A stretch of 39,938 nucleotides of DNA, taken from NCBI GenBank assembly GCA_947467315.1, contig CANIID010000012.1, positions 1 through 39,938 of the forward strand. The letters run 5' to 3'. This stretch comes from Betaproteobacteria bacterium. Its GTDB lineage: Bacteria > Pseudomonadota > Gammaproteobacteria > Burkholderiales > SG8-41. The notes beneath the pieces were generated by a model. The model was not told the DNA's origin. It searched no databases and worked only from the letters and a program-made list of their open reading frames with translations. Shown here piece after piece: positions 1 to 7,628 of this stretch. Both the position numbers and the translations under genes were made by a program. Position 1 is the first letter of the stretch; each line of letters starts with the position of its first letter.

Positions 1-225
1 GCCTTCGATGGTGGTGATTTTTTTGCCTTCCGCCGCGCTCACCGGCATTACGCACGAGCGCACCGGCGCGCCGTCGATGTGTACCGTGCATGAGCCGCAC
101 TGCGCCACGCCGCAACCGTATTTGGTGCCGGTCAAGCCGACGTGTTCGCGTATCGCCCACAGCAGGGGCATGTTGGATTCAACATCGATATCGAAAGTTT
201 TGCCGTTCACGTTTAGTCGCGCCAT
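1..225 (-). CDS. (2Fe-2S)-binding subunit of a xanthine-dehydrogenase/CO-dehydrogenase-type oxidoreductase (N-terminal part)
   Basis: The reading frame enters from the left edge and covers the first 75 residues. It shows the plant-ferredoxin-like cysteine pattern: C38, C43 and C46 (CGVAQCGSC), then C58 in RSC. This pattern is typical of the small iron-sulfur subunit (about 150-170 aa) of molybdenum hydroxylases such as CoxS or isoquinoline 1-oxidoreductase alpha. These subunits carry electrons from the molybdopterin subunit. The second, helical [2Fe-2S] domain lies outside the window, and so do any partner subunits. The start is supported by CAGGAGG about 5 nt upstream of the ATG. The family is certain; the substrate cannot be told. 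Confidence 0.93.
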   Translation of the reverse strand, partial: MARLNVNGKTFDIDVESNMPLLWAIREHVGLTGTKYGCGVAQCGSCTVHIDGAPVRSCVMPVSAAEGKKITTIEG

Positions 226-413
226 GGTGCCTCCTGTTTGAAACCGGGAAAGGGAATTCAGACGAAAATTTCAACTACGGCATTATTCGTCATCACAATT
301 GGAAAAACAAGCATTTGCCGATGCTCAACGTGACAATGCGCTGAGCTGAATCTATCCCGTACAATGCCGCTTATCCAATGCAAAAAAGCGATTCAGTTCG
401 CTGAAAAAAAACC

Positions 414-1397
414 ATGAAAAAATTTCACGCCTTCAGCGTAGCCGGTTTAATGCTGGCGCTGGGCTATAACGCCGCGGCGCAAGCGCAATCGGCGGCGCCC
501 TATCCCGCCCGCCCGGTGCGCTTCATCGTGCCCTATCCGCCCGGCGGCACCACCGACATCGTGGCGCGCGGCATTGCCGGCAAAATGGGCGAACGTCTCG
601 GGCAGCAGTTTGTGATCGACAATCGCGGCGGCGCCAGCACCATGATCGGCGCTGATCTCGCGGCCAAATCCGCACCCGATGGCTACACGATGTTGCTCGC
701 CACGCAAACCACGATCTCGATCAATCCGCAGGTGTTCAAACAAGTGCCTTACGATGTGATGCGCGATTTCGCGCCCATCACCCCGGTGGTGTATTTCCCC
801 TACGTGATCGCGGCGCACCCGTCGTTTCAGGGCAAATCCGTCGCTGACTTGATCGCGCTCGCCAAAGCCAAACCCGGCAGCATCGCCTACGGCACGCCGG
901 GCACGGCCTCCACCAATCACGTGGCGGGCGCGTTGCTCGAGAATATGGCGGGCATCAAGCTGCTGCATATTCCGTTCAAAGGCGCGGGCCCGGCGCTCAC
1001 CGCCACCCTCGGCGGTGAAGTACCGCTGGTCATCACCGGCATCGCCACCGTATTGCCCCATGCGAAAACCGGTCGCGCGCGCATCCTCGCGTTCTGCGCC
1101 GAGAAACGCCACCCCAACTTTCCCGACGTGCCCTCCACCGGCGAAGCAGGATTGAAGGGCTACGACGGCGGCACCTGGTTCAGCGTACTCACCCGCGCCG
1201 GCACGCCACCCGCGATAGTCGGCATGCTAAACAAGGAAATTATCGGCGCGCTCGCCACGCAGGAAGTGAAAGAACGCTTCACCGCGATCGGTTTTGATAT
1301 CCGCACCAGCACGCCGGAAGAGTTTGCGCGGTTTATCCGGGATGATATGGCGCGGGTGGCGAAGGTGATTAAGTCTTCGGGGATTACGGCGGAGTAA
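414..1397 (+). CDS. Bug-family tripartite tricarboxylate transporter substrate-binding protein (receptor 1)
   Basis: A 327-aa exported protein with a signal peptide ending near AAAQA (residues 20-25). The mature protein opens with the Bug core YPARPVRFIVPYPPGGTTD. The 'APDGYTMLLA' and 'HIPFKGAGPAL' blocks typical of the family follow. These receptors are periplasmic Venus-flytrap proteins that usually bind a carboxylated or amide ligand through two bridging waters. No tctA/tctB genes adjoin it. No strong Shine-Dalgarno sequence precedes the ATG, only an A-run. Its TNHVAG and TVLPHAKTGR blocks resemble those of the receptor at 4537-5526, so the two are probably close paralogues. A strong hairpin follows the stop. 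The ligand is unknown. Confidence 0.95.
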   Translation: MKKFHAFSVAGLMLALGYNAAAQAQSAAPYPARPVRFIVPYPPGGTTDIVARGIAGKMGERLGQQFVIDNRGGASTMIGADLAAKSAPDGYTMLLATQTTISINPQVFKQVPYDVMRDFAPITPVVYFPYVIAAHPSFQGKSVADLIALAKAKPGSIAYGTPGTASTNHVAGALLENMAGIKLLHIPFKGAGPALTATLGGEVPLVITGIATVLPHAKTGRARILAFCAEKRHPNFPDVPSTGEAGLKGYDGGTWFSVLTRAGTPPAIVGMLNKEIIGALATQEVKERFTAIGFDIRTSTPEEFARFIRDDMARVAKVIKSSGITAE

Positions 1398-1399
1398 AA

Positions 1400-1429
1400 C
1401 GCCGGGCGTCACGAAACACGCGCCCGGCG
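1400..1429. terminator. Hairpin between convergent genes
   Basis: A perfect 9-bp inverted repeat (CGCCGGGCG / CGCCCGGCG) encloses a 12-nt loop. It starts 3 nt after the stop of the receptor at 414-1397 and lies 16 nt from the stop of the convergent GlcG-like gene. There is no U-run, so intrinsic termination is an inference. Position and symmetry suit a shared bidirectional terminator. Confidence 0.6.
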
Positions 1430-1444
1430 GATGACACATCTACG

Positions 1445-1972
1445 TTACTTGAGCTGGTCAGCTACCTTATCGATCCCCGCCTTGACGCAGGCTTCGTCCT
1501 TGTCGCCGCCCGGCGCGCCCGACGCACCGATGCCGCCTATCGTATCTTCACCCACTTTAATCGGCAGCGCGCCCTGGTTGGCGATGACGTTGTTCAGATG
1601 GATCAGCGCGAACGTGGGATCGGCCTTCAGGCGCGCCACCAGATCGCCCGACGGAATGCGAAACGTACGCGAGGAATAGGCTTTGCGCATACTGTTTTCG
1701 ATGGTGTGCGGCCCAGTGTTGTCGCCGCGCACTTGCACGATGATCTCGCCGTTGCGTCCCACCACGGTGACCGATACGTTGAAGCCGTTGGTTTTGCAGG
1801 TCTCCAACGCGGTCTGCGCCATGGTGATGGCCATCGACGCGGACAGGTCTTTGCGCTGCAACAGTTGCGCGTTGGCTGGCGAACTCACCACCACGAGGGT
1901 GCAGAGAAGGGCGCAGAGAACGGTACCGAGGCTTGCGAGCGAGCGCAAGGTCATGCGGATGGCGGATGTCAT
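1445..1972 (-). CDS. GlcG/HbpS family (heme-binding-like) exported protein
   Basis: 175 aa. A long signal peptide ends at SSPANAQ (about residue 36). A GlcG/HbpS (DUF336) domain fills the rest. Family blocks visible are the MAITMAQTALETCKTNG helix, the SVTVVGRNGEIIVQVRGD strand, KAYSSRTFRIPSG, and the glycine-rich IGGIGASGAPGGDKDEACVKAG near the C-terminus. Members bind heme or corrinoid-like ligands or accompany glycolate and propanediol metabolism; exported versions have no settled role. AAGGA lies 8 nt upstream of the ATG. The gene is 101 nt downstream of the CBS-domain gene and may be the last gene of the minus-strand run that starts at 6490. Confidence 0.9.
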   Translation of the reverse strand: MTSAIRMTLRSLASLGTVLCALLCTLVVVSSPANAQLLQRKDLSASMAITMAQTALETCKTNGFNVSVTVVGRNGEIIVQVRGDNTGPHTIENSMRKAYSSRTFRIPSGDLVARLKADPTFALIHLNNVIANQGALPIKVGEDTIGGIGASGAPGGDKDEACVKAGIDKVADQLK

Positions 1973-2073
1973 CGGGGAATTCCTTCGTAGGTGGATTGGC
2001 TGCGGGATGCAGCGAAAGAATTATACGGCACGCTTACCGCGGCTCCACACTGCCGATGCCGATGACGCGGCGT

Positions 2074-2670
2074 TTATCCGTGGGCGAGTTGCGCCTCGAT
2101 TTCCGCGAAGGTGTTTGCCATGCCGATGGTTTGAACATTTATGCCGAGTTGGCGGAATATCTGCGTGGTGGAAAAAATGCCACGCAAGCGGATGCCGGTT
2201 TTCCCGTTTTGATCCACCACCAGCACATGCTGACGTCCGGCGTGCTTTAACGTGGTCACGATATGTCCGACCTTGGCGGTGCGCACTTGTTCGTAGTTCA
2301 GCACCTGCAGGCTCGCGCAGGGCGACATGACATCCCGCACCAGCACTTCGTCGCGGTGTATGCCCTGCTGCACTGCCATTTGCACCGGCCCCTCGCCCAT
2401 CACGTCATCGGCGGTAATCACGCCCATCACCTTGCGGTCCTGATCCACCACCAGCAGCAAGCGGACGCCGCGCTGGATCATGCGCCGGTGCGCCTCATCC
2501 ACGGGATCACCGGCGAGAACGATCACCGCGGCCACACGCGTGAGATCGGTCATGGCATCGCTGGCGGGGCTGTCCAACGCCACGTGTTCCAACGCAGGCT
2601 GCGTGGGCTGCGCATAACTGGTGCCGTGCGGCAAGGCCATGAACGGCAATGGCGGATAGTTTCTGAGCAT
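2074..2670 (-). CDS. Tandem CBS-domain protein
   Basis: 198 aa from the preferred start. GGAGGAGG lies 5-6 nt upstream of this ATG. An in-frame start 23 codons further upstream has no ribosome site, so it was not used. Two CBS motifs are visible. The first, at about residues 45-95, contains RRMIQRGVRLLLVVDQD and MGVITADDVMG. The second, at about residues 112-180, contains TTLKHAGRQHVLVVDQNGK and LRGIFSTTQIFRQ. Stand-alone CBS pairs bind adenosine nucleotides and act as energy or redox sensors. There is no enzyme or channel domain attached. The partner is unknown; it sits between a Bug gene (95 nt upstream) and the GlcG-like gene. Confidence 0.92.
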   Translation of the reverse strand: MLRNYPPLPFMALPHGTSYAQPTQPALEHVALDSPASDAMTDLTRVAAVIVLAGDPVDEAHRRMIQRGVRLLLVVDQDRKVMGVITADDVMGEGPVQMAVQQGIHRDEVLVRDVMSPCASLQVLNYEQVRTAKVGHIVTTLKHAGRQHVLVVDQNGKTGIRLRGIFSTTQIFRQLGINVQTIGMANTFAEIEAQLAHG

Positions 2671-2765
2671 GCTTTCCTCCTCCGTAAGCGGTGTGGATAT
2701 CAAGCTACTCTTCACTGCTTGGCACTGTATCCCTCGCATGGAGCGTGGTCAACCACGCTTTGGGG

Positions 2766-3746
2766 TCACTCCACTTTCAATCCGGTCTGCCGGATGATTT
2801 TTTCAAAGCTGGCGATCTCGGATTTGAGGAATGCCGCGAATTCTTCAGGCTGATCGCCGACAATGAGGTAACCCAGATCGATCAGGCGCTTTTGGGTGGC
2901 GGGCTCGCTCATCGCGGCAACTGCCCCGGCGCGTATCGCCATCACGATGTCGCGCGGGGTTTTTACCGGCACAAAAATGCCGTACCAGTTGCCCGCCTGA
3001 TAACCGTCGTAGCCGGATTCCGCGATGGTGGGTAGTTGCGGAAATTGCGCCAGACGTTTCAACGTGGTGGCCGCCACCGCGCGCACGCGCCCCTGGCGCA
3101 CGTACGGCAAGATCGACGCCATCGGCGCGAAGTAGACCGACACTTCGCCGGCGATGATGGCGGTCACCGCTTCGCCACCGCCGCGATACGGCACATGCAC
3201 GATGTTCACGCCCGCCATGCCCTTGAACAGCTCGGCGGCGAGAAACGTGGCGCTGCCCGCGCCCGTCGAGGCGTAATTCATTTCGCCGGGCCGCGCGCGG
3301 GTGAGCTTTACCAGCTCGGCGACGGTTTTCACCGGCAGTGACGGATGCACCACCAGCAGCGACGGTGACGAGGCAAGCTGTGTCACCGGCGCGAAATCCT
3401 TCACCAGATCGTACGGCAGCTTGCGATACAGGCTGACATTGGTGGCGTGCGTGCTGCTCGCCTGAAACAGCGTGTAGCCATCCGCCGGCGACTTGGCCGC
3501 GATGTCAGCGCCGAGGTTTCCGGCGGCGCCGGTGCGATTATCCAGAATCATCTGCTGGCCGAACACCTGCGTCATGCCTGCCGCGACAATGCGGCCGATG
3601 GTATCGGCGCCGCTGCCGGCGGACATCGGCACGATGTAGCGCACGGTTTTTACCGGGTAGGTTTGGGCGACGGCGCTGAACGTAGACAACGCCATCAAGC
3701 CCGGCAAGGCTGATGTGACTAACCTAGCGAATGTTCTGTCCATCAT
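2766..3746 (-). CDS. Bug-family receptor 2 (AGSG-type subgroup)
   Basis: 326 aa from the ATG preceded by GAGGT at 6 nt spacing. An upstream in-frame TTG would add ten residues and lacks a ribosome site. The signal peptide ends at FSAVAQ. The usual PGGxxD loop is replaced by MSAGSGADTIGR. The later blocks STHATNVSLY, HVPYRGGGEAV, YFAPMASILP and DLGYLIVGDQPEEF match the receptor at 16662-17630 far better than other receptors in the window. The two may therefore bind related ligands. It is the last gene of the tight CMD-cupin-Bug-double-CMD-Bug run, 26 nt after the double-CMD gene, so it is probably co-transcribed with those enzymes. Confidence 0.94.
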   Translation of the reverse strand: MMDRTFARLVTSALPGLMALSTFSAVAQTYPVKTVRYIVPMSAGSGADTIGRIVAAGMTQVFGQQMILDNRTGAAGNLGADIAAKSPADGYTLFQASSTHATNVSLYRKLPYDLVKDFAPVTQLASSPSLLVVHPSLPVKTVAELVKLTRARPGEMNYASTGAGSATFLAAELFKGMAGVNIVHVPYRGGGEAVTAIIAGEVSVYFAPMASILPYVRQGRVRAVAATTLKRLAQFPQLPTIAESGYDGYQAGNWYGIFVPVKTPRDIVMAIRAGAVAAMSEPATQKRLIDLGYLIVGDQPEEFAAFLKSEIASFEKIIRQTGLKVE

Positions 3747-3772
3747 CCAAGCACCTCGCACGTGTGCAACCC

Positions 3773-4516
3773 TCAAACAAAAGTCCCCGCTTCGATCTCA
3801 TCGTGAAGCGTGTTCAGAAACGGCAGCGAATAATGCAGTATGGGAAAGCCGCCCGGCAGCGATGCGGCTTCCATGCCTTCGAGCAATTCGCGCACGCTCG
3901 CGCCTTCGCGCACCGCGCGGCGCAGATGCCCATCCAGCGTCGGGAACGTGCGATAAGCCAGCACCACGCACGCCACCAGCTCGCGAATTTTCAACGGCAG
4001 CACGGGTGCTACGGGCGTCCACACCAAGGCGGTGATGTCGCGCCGCGCGCCGTCGTACGCCGGGTCCATCTGGTCCAGCCACGCCCACTCGCGCATGCCG
4101 CGCGACACCGGGCCGGTGGTCGGTTTTTTGGTGCTGGCCGTGGCGGCCGGCGCGGCACTTTTCACGCCGAGAATGCTGTCGCCGAATTCTTCGTGCAGCG
4201 CCACCAAATACGGCAACACAAAGTGCAATGCTGGAAATCCGTCGAGCACAACCGCCGCCTGAAACGCCTCCAGCATGTCGCGCAAGGTCGCGCCTGCTGC
4301 CAGCGCGCGCCGCAGATGCGTGTCAATCGCGGGATCGCGGCGGCAGCCGAGCACGACCGCCATGATTATTTCGCGGTACTTCACTGCGAGCGCTGGCGCC
4401 GGCGTGGCGGGCGCTTCGACCCGTTGCGCCAGCTTGTGCCGCGCGTCGTCGTACGCCGGATCGATCCGCGCTAACCACTCGAATTCGTTGACCTCTGGTG
4501 GCGGCTTCTTTTCCAT
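3773..4516 (-). CDS. Tandem-duplicated carboxymuconolactone decarboxylase-like protein
   Basis: 247 aa made of two copies of one roughly 110-residue CMD/AhpD-like unit. The first copy contains KYREIIMAVVLGCRRDPAIDTH then LRRALAAGATLRDMLEAF. The second contains KIRELVACVVLAYRTFPTLDGH then LRRAVREGASVRELLEGM. An Ala/Thr/Pro-rich linker lies at about residues 118-133. Each half begins with a similar (F/W)xWLxxxDPAYDxAR segment. No CxxC is present, so a peroxidase-type AhpD function is unlikely. The conserved His of CMD (THLRRA / GHLRRA) is kept in both copies. It lies between two Bug genes with gaps of 20 and 26 nt, in the same run as a single-domain CMD. Its reaction is unknown; decarboxylation or lactone chemistry is the family expectation. 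Confidence 0.88.
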   Translation of the reverse strand: MEKKPPPEVNEFEWLARIDPAYDDARHKLAQRVEAPATPAPALAVKYREIIMAVVLGCRRDPAIDTHLRRALAAGATLRDMLEAFQAAVVLDGFPALHFVLPYLVALHEEFGDSILGVKSAAPAATASTKKPTTGPVSRGMREWAWLDQMDPAYDGARRDITALVWTPVAPVLPLKIRELVACVVLAYRTFPTLDGHLRRAVREGASVRELLEGMEAASLPGGFPILHYSLPFLNTLHDEIEAGTFV

Positions 4517-4536
4517 GATTCTTGTCTCTATCGAAA

Positions 4537-5526
4537 CTACAGCGCGTTGACGCTGATGTTCGCGTCTTTAATTAATTTACGCCACAGTTGCAACTCGGTG
4601 GCGATGAGTTCCAGAAACGCCTCGGGCGTGGAGGTGGCCGGCTCCAGGCCATTGCTCACAAAGTGCTTGACCATCGCCGGCGACTGCATGCCCTTGTTCA
4701 TCACCGCATTGAGTTTTTCGATGATGGGCCGCGGCGTGCCCAGCGGCGCGACCAGCCCCCACCAGCCGGTGTTGTTATAGCCGGGCACGGTTTCAGCGAT
4801 AGTGGGGATGTCTGGCGCGCTCTTGATGCGGCGCGTGAACCCCACGCCCAGCACCTTGAGCCGGCCGGTGGGCACATGCGGCAACACCGTGGGCAACGAG
4901 GTCACGGCCACATGCATTTGCCCGGCGATCAAATCGGTGAGCATCGGGCCGCCACCTTTGTACGGCACGTGCAGCATGTCGATGCCGGTCATTTTCATCA
5001 GCAGCACGCCGCCCACGTGATTGGGCGTGCCGGTGCCCGATGAACCGAAATTCAGTTTGCCCGGCTGTGTTTTCGCGTATGCAATGAACTCGCGCATATT
5101 GTTCGGCGGCAATCCGCCGAACGTCACCAGCGAATACGGCACATAGGTCGCGATGCCGATGGTGGCGAAATCCTTCAAGGGATCGTAAGTGAGCTTCACA
5201 CCCAGCGCGGGGCCGGAGACCATGCCGCCGGTGGTGGCGAGCAGCAGGGTGTAGCCATCCGGCGCGGCCTTCGCCACCAGGCCGTGACCGAGCGTCGCGC
5301 CCGCACCGGGGCGGCTGTCGATCACCACTTGCTGGCCGAGTGCTTCGGTGATGCGCTCGCCCAACGCGCGCGCGGTGAAATCGGTGCCCGCGCCCGGCGG
5401 ATACGGCACGATCAGGCGGATGGGTTTGGTGGGGTACGCAGCCGGTGCTTGCGCAAGCGCCGCTGCGGGCACGATCAGTGCCGCAACAGCCGTGAGTGCG
5501 GATAGAAAAAATATCAATAAAAACAT
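4537..5526 (-). CDS. Bug-family receptor 3
   Basis: 329 aa. The signal peptide is unusually hydrophobic from the first residue (MFLLIFFLSA), has no early positive charge, and ends at AAALAQ. The core reads YPTKPIRLIVPYPPGAGTD, with the second Gly of PGG replaced by Ala. APDGYTLLLATTGG, PNHVGGVLL, HVPYKGGGPML and TVLPHVPTGR follow; the last is shared with receptor 1. The ATG lies inside a copy of the 22-bp AT-rich element (5515-5536). The AT-rich base composition of that element explains the odd first residues. No Shine-Dalgarno sequence is visible. The gene is 23 nt downstream of the cupin stop and 20 nt upstream of the double-CMD gene, which indicates an operon. Confidence 0.94.
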   Translation of the reverse strand: MFLLIFFLSALTAVAALIVPAAALAQAPAAYPTKPIRLIVPYPPGAGTDFTARALGERITEALGQQVVIDSRPGAGATLGHGLVAKAAPDGYTLLLATTGGMVSGPALGVKLTYDPLKDFATIGIATYVPYSLVTFGGLPPNNMREFIAYAKTQPGKLNFGSSGTGTPNHVGGVLLMKMTGIDMLHVPYKGGGPMLTDLIAGQMHVAVTSLPTVLPHVPTGRLKVLGVGFTRRIKSAPDIPTIAETVPGYNNTGWWGLVAPLGTPRPIIEKLNAVMNKGMQSPAMVKHFVSNGLEPATSTPEAFLELIATELQLWRKLIKDANISVNAL

Positions 5527-5536
5527 ATGGTTACAC
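5515..5536 (-). promoter_or_regulatory. 22-bp AT-rich element, copy a
   Basis: Read on the minus strand it fits the consensus TAASYAWWTGTTTTTA shared by seven sites in this window. It contains the start codon of the Bug gene 4537-5526 (ATG inside CCATATGTTTTT). It stands out from the GC-rich surroundings. Function is unknown; a regulator site or start-region element is inferred. Confidence 0.5.
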
Positions 5537-5549
5537 CGATCCGCAAAGA

Positions 5550-6026
5550 CTACGCCTTGGGCGCCGGATGAATGTTATCCACCCAATGCACTTCGTCGGG
5601 TTTTTCAACCACGGGGATATCGAGATTCACCACCACCGGCTCCTGCCCGCTGCGCACCAGCACGCACGACAGCGGTTCGTCGTCGTTGGCGTTGATTTCC
5701 TGATGCGGCACATACGGCGGCACGTAAATAAAATCACCGGGGCCGGCCTCGGCGACAAATTCGAGCTTGTCGCCCCAGCGCATGCGCGCCTTGCCGCTGA
5801 CCACGTAGATCACACTCTCCACCGGGCCGTGATGATGCGCACCGGTCTTGGCTTTCGGATGAATCACCACCGTGCCGGCCCAGAGTTTTTCCGCGCCCAT
5901 CTTCGCGTGCGTGATCGCCGCCGCGCGGTTCATCCCCGGCGTTTGCGCGGTATTGGTGTCGAGCTCGTTGCTTTTCACCACGCGCACGCCGTGGAACTTC
6001 CATTTCGTTTCGGTGGGTTTTTCCAT
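5550..6026 (-). CDS. Cupin-domain protein
   Basis: 158 aa single-domain cupin. Motif 1 spans about residues 62-81 (TGAHHHGPVESVIYVVSG), with likely metal ligands H64, H66 and E70. Motif 2 spans about residues 96-109 (PGDFIYVPPYVPHQ), giving the fourth ligand H108. The start was chosen because AAGGAGAT precedes this ATG by 7 nt. Upstream in-frame extension would run into the neighbouring CMD gene. Small cupins of this type act as dioxygenases, isomerases or sugar/acid-binding proteins. It lies 71 nt after a CMD gene and 23 nt before a Bug gene, pointing to breakdown of an imported organic acid. The substrate is not known. Confidence 0.92.
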   Translation of the reverse strand: MEKPTETKWKFHGVRVVKSNELDTNTAQTPGMNRAAAITHAKMGAEKLWAGTVVIHPKAKTGAHHHGPVESVIYVVSGKARMRWGDKLEFVAEAGPGDFIYVPPYVPHQEINANDDEPLSCVLVRSGQEPVVVNLDIPVVEKPDEVHWVDNIHPAPKA

Positions 6027-6097
6027 GTCGATGATCTCCTTCGCGGGGCTACGCAATAATGCAATGCAGTATACAGCGCGTTTATTTTCGCATGCGC

Positions 6098-6490
6098 TTA
6101 TCGCTTGGCGGCCTTTTTCTCTTCCGCGAACACCTCCTGCGCCACCCGCACGGCATCGCGCATTACGGGCACGCCGGCGTAGACCGCGCATTGCTTCAGC
6201 ACGTCGCGTAACTCGGCCTTGGTGCAGCCGTTGTTACGCGCCGCGCGGATGTGCGTTTTGAGTTCCTCGCGGCATTTGAGCGCCGTGAGCAACGCCACGT
6301 TGATGAGGCTGCGCGTTTTGCGCGGCAACCCTTTACCCGACCAGAATTCGCCCCATACGTAGCGCGTGGTGAAGATGCGTAGCGGCGTTGAAAAATCATC
6401 TTCTTCACGAACAATAGCCGCCTCGCGTCCGGCCCCCAGCACTTCGCCGCGTGTTTTCATACCCTTTTTGTAGAGCGCGTCTTTTTTCAT
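6098..6490 (-). CDS. 4-carboxymuconolactone decarboxylase family protein
   Basis: 130 aa, the usual length of PcaC-type enzymes (about 120-135 aa). The CMD core is clear: YVWGEFWSGKGLPRKTRSL at about residues 44-62, then LLTALKCREELKTHIRAARNNG with H80, then TKAELRDVLKQCAVYAG. This pattern matches gamma-carboxymuconolactone decarboxylases of the beta-ketoadipate pathway. No other pca genes accompany it, so a paralogue acting on another compound is also possible. AAGGATTGAT precedes the ATG. It is the first gene of the minus-strand run and is divergent from the Bug gene at 6523 with only 32 nt between start codons, so control must be very compact. Confidence 0.88.
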   Translation of the reverse strand: MKKDALYKKGMKTRGEVLGAGREAAIVREEDDFSTPLRIFTTRYVWGEFWSGKGLPRKTRSLINVALLTALKCREELKTHIRAARNNGCTKAELRDVLKQCAVYAGVPVMRDAVRVAQEVFAEEKKAAKR

Positions 6491-6522
6491 ATCAATCCTT
6501 TTCGATACGGTAAGATGATCAA

Positions 6523-7527
6523 ATGATTATGCCACGCACCGCGCACACCGGCGCTTGCCTGATATTCGCGACGTTCGCGATATTCGCAATGGCCGCGCTT
6601 GCGACGTCAGACACGCATGCGCAGCAGTTTCCCGCCAAGCCGATACGCCTGCTGGTGGGCTTCGCCCCCGGCGGCGGCACCGATATCGTCGCACGCATAC
6701 TCGCGCCCAAACTCACGGCGGCGTGGAATCAACAAGTGGTGATCGACAACCGCACCGGCGCCACCGGCACCATCGCGGCCGGCGTAGTCGCGCGCGCGAA
6801 TCCTGATGGTTATACCTTGCTGATGGGACACGCCAGCACCAACACCATCGCCCCCGCGCTCTACGCCAAGCTGCCGTTTGATCCGCACAAGGATTTTGCA
6901 CCTATCACGCTCGCCGGCTCGGTGCCGCATCTGGTGTCGGTGCATCCGTCGGTACCGGTACGCACAATCAAGGAATTGATCGCGCTGGCAAAGGCCAACC
7001 CGGGCCAGTGGACGACGCCCTCATCCGGCCACGGCAGCATGTCGCACATCGCGGGCGAAGTGTTCAAGCACGTTACCGGCACCAACTTTACGCACGTGCC
7101 GTACAAGGGCGCGGGCTTGTCGGTGCAGGATTTAATCGCGGGCCAGGTGAAGGTCAGCTTCGATACCACGGCCGCGGTGATGCCGTTCGTGAAGTCGGGC
7201 AAGCTGCGCGCGCTGGCAGCGGCCGCACCAAAGCGGCTGAGTTCACTGCCCGATTTGCCGACGGTAATTGAAGCCGGCGTACCAGGTTACGCGATGTCGA
7301 GTTGGTACGGCGTGTTCGCGCCCGCCGGCACGCCCGCAGCCATCGTGCGCACGATACACGCAGAAGTGAATCGCGCGCAGGACTTGCCCGATGTCAAAAG
7401 CCACATGGAGCAATTAGGCTCCGACGATACGCGCACCTCTACGCCCGAGATTTTCGCCGCCATGGTAAAAGCCGATATTGTGCGATTTGCGGCGGTGGTA
7501 AAGGCGGCGGGAATCCGGATTGAGTGA
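6523..7527 (+). CDS. Bug-family receptor 4
   Basis: 334 aa. The signal region ends at SDTHAQ (about residue 34), which is long for this family. A second ATG two codons later is equally possible because neither has a clear ribosome site. The core is FPAKPIRLLVGFAPGGGTD. NPDGYTLLMG, GSMSHIAGEVF and HVPYKGAGLSV follow. It is divergent from the CMD-led operon with a shared 32-nt start region, so both may answer to the same regulator. It converges on the selenoprotein gene across a perfect palindrome. The ligand is unknown. Confidence 0.94.
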   Translation: MIMPRTAHTGACLIFATFAIFAMAALATSDTHAQQFPAKPIRLLVGFAPGGGTDIVARILAPKLTAAWNQQVVIDNRTGATGTIAAGVVARANPDGYTLLMGHASTNTIAPALYAKLPFDPHKDFAPITLAGSVPHLVSVHPSVPVRTIKELIALAKANPGQWTTPSSGHGSMSHIAGEVFKHVTGTNFTHVPYKGAGLSVQDLIAGQVKVSFDTTAAVMPFVKSGKLRALAAAAPKRLSSLPDLPTVIEAGVPGYAMSSWYGVFAPAGTPAAIVRTIHAEVNRAQDLPDVKSHMEQLGSDDTRTSTPEIFAAMVKADIVRFAAVVKAAGIRIE

Positions 7528-7540
7528 GTAAACCTACCGC

Positions 7541-7572
7541 CCCGTCATTCTGGCGCAGGCCAGAATGACGGG
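7541..7572. terminator. Perfect palindrome (solo REP unit) between convergent genes
   Basis: Two 14-nt arms (CCCGTCATTCTGGC and its exact reverse complement) enclose GCAG. The arms match the core of the palindromic repeats at 10669, 12597, 12928 and 24196. It lies between the stops of the Bug gene (7527) and the selenoprotein gene (7629), where it could end transcription from both sides. It is both a repeat-family member and a probable terminator. Confidence 0.7.
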
Positions 7573-7628
7573 TTGGGTTTGTACTTCCGCGTTCTCCATG
7601 ACCGACCTTGCGGTTTAGGATGCTCGCG

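Noticed and set aside
283-320. Possible further copy of the AT-rich element (GGAAAAACAAGCATTTGCC)
   Set aside because: It keeps TTGTTTTT but not the TAA and central A of the other copies, so it was not counted.
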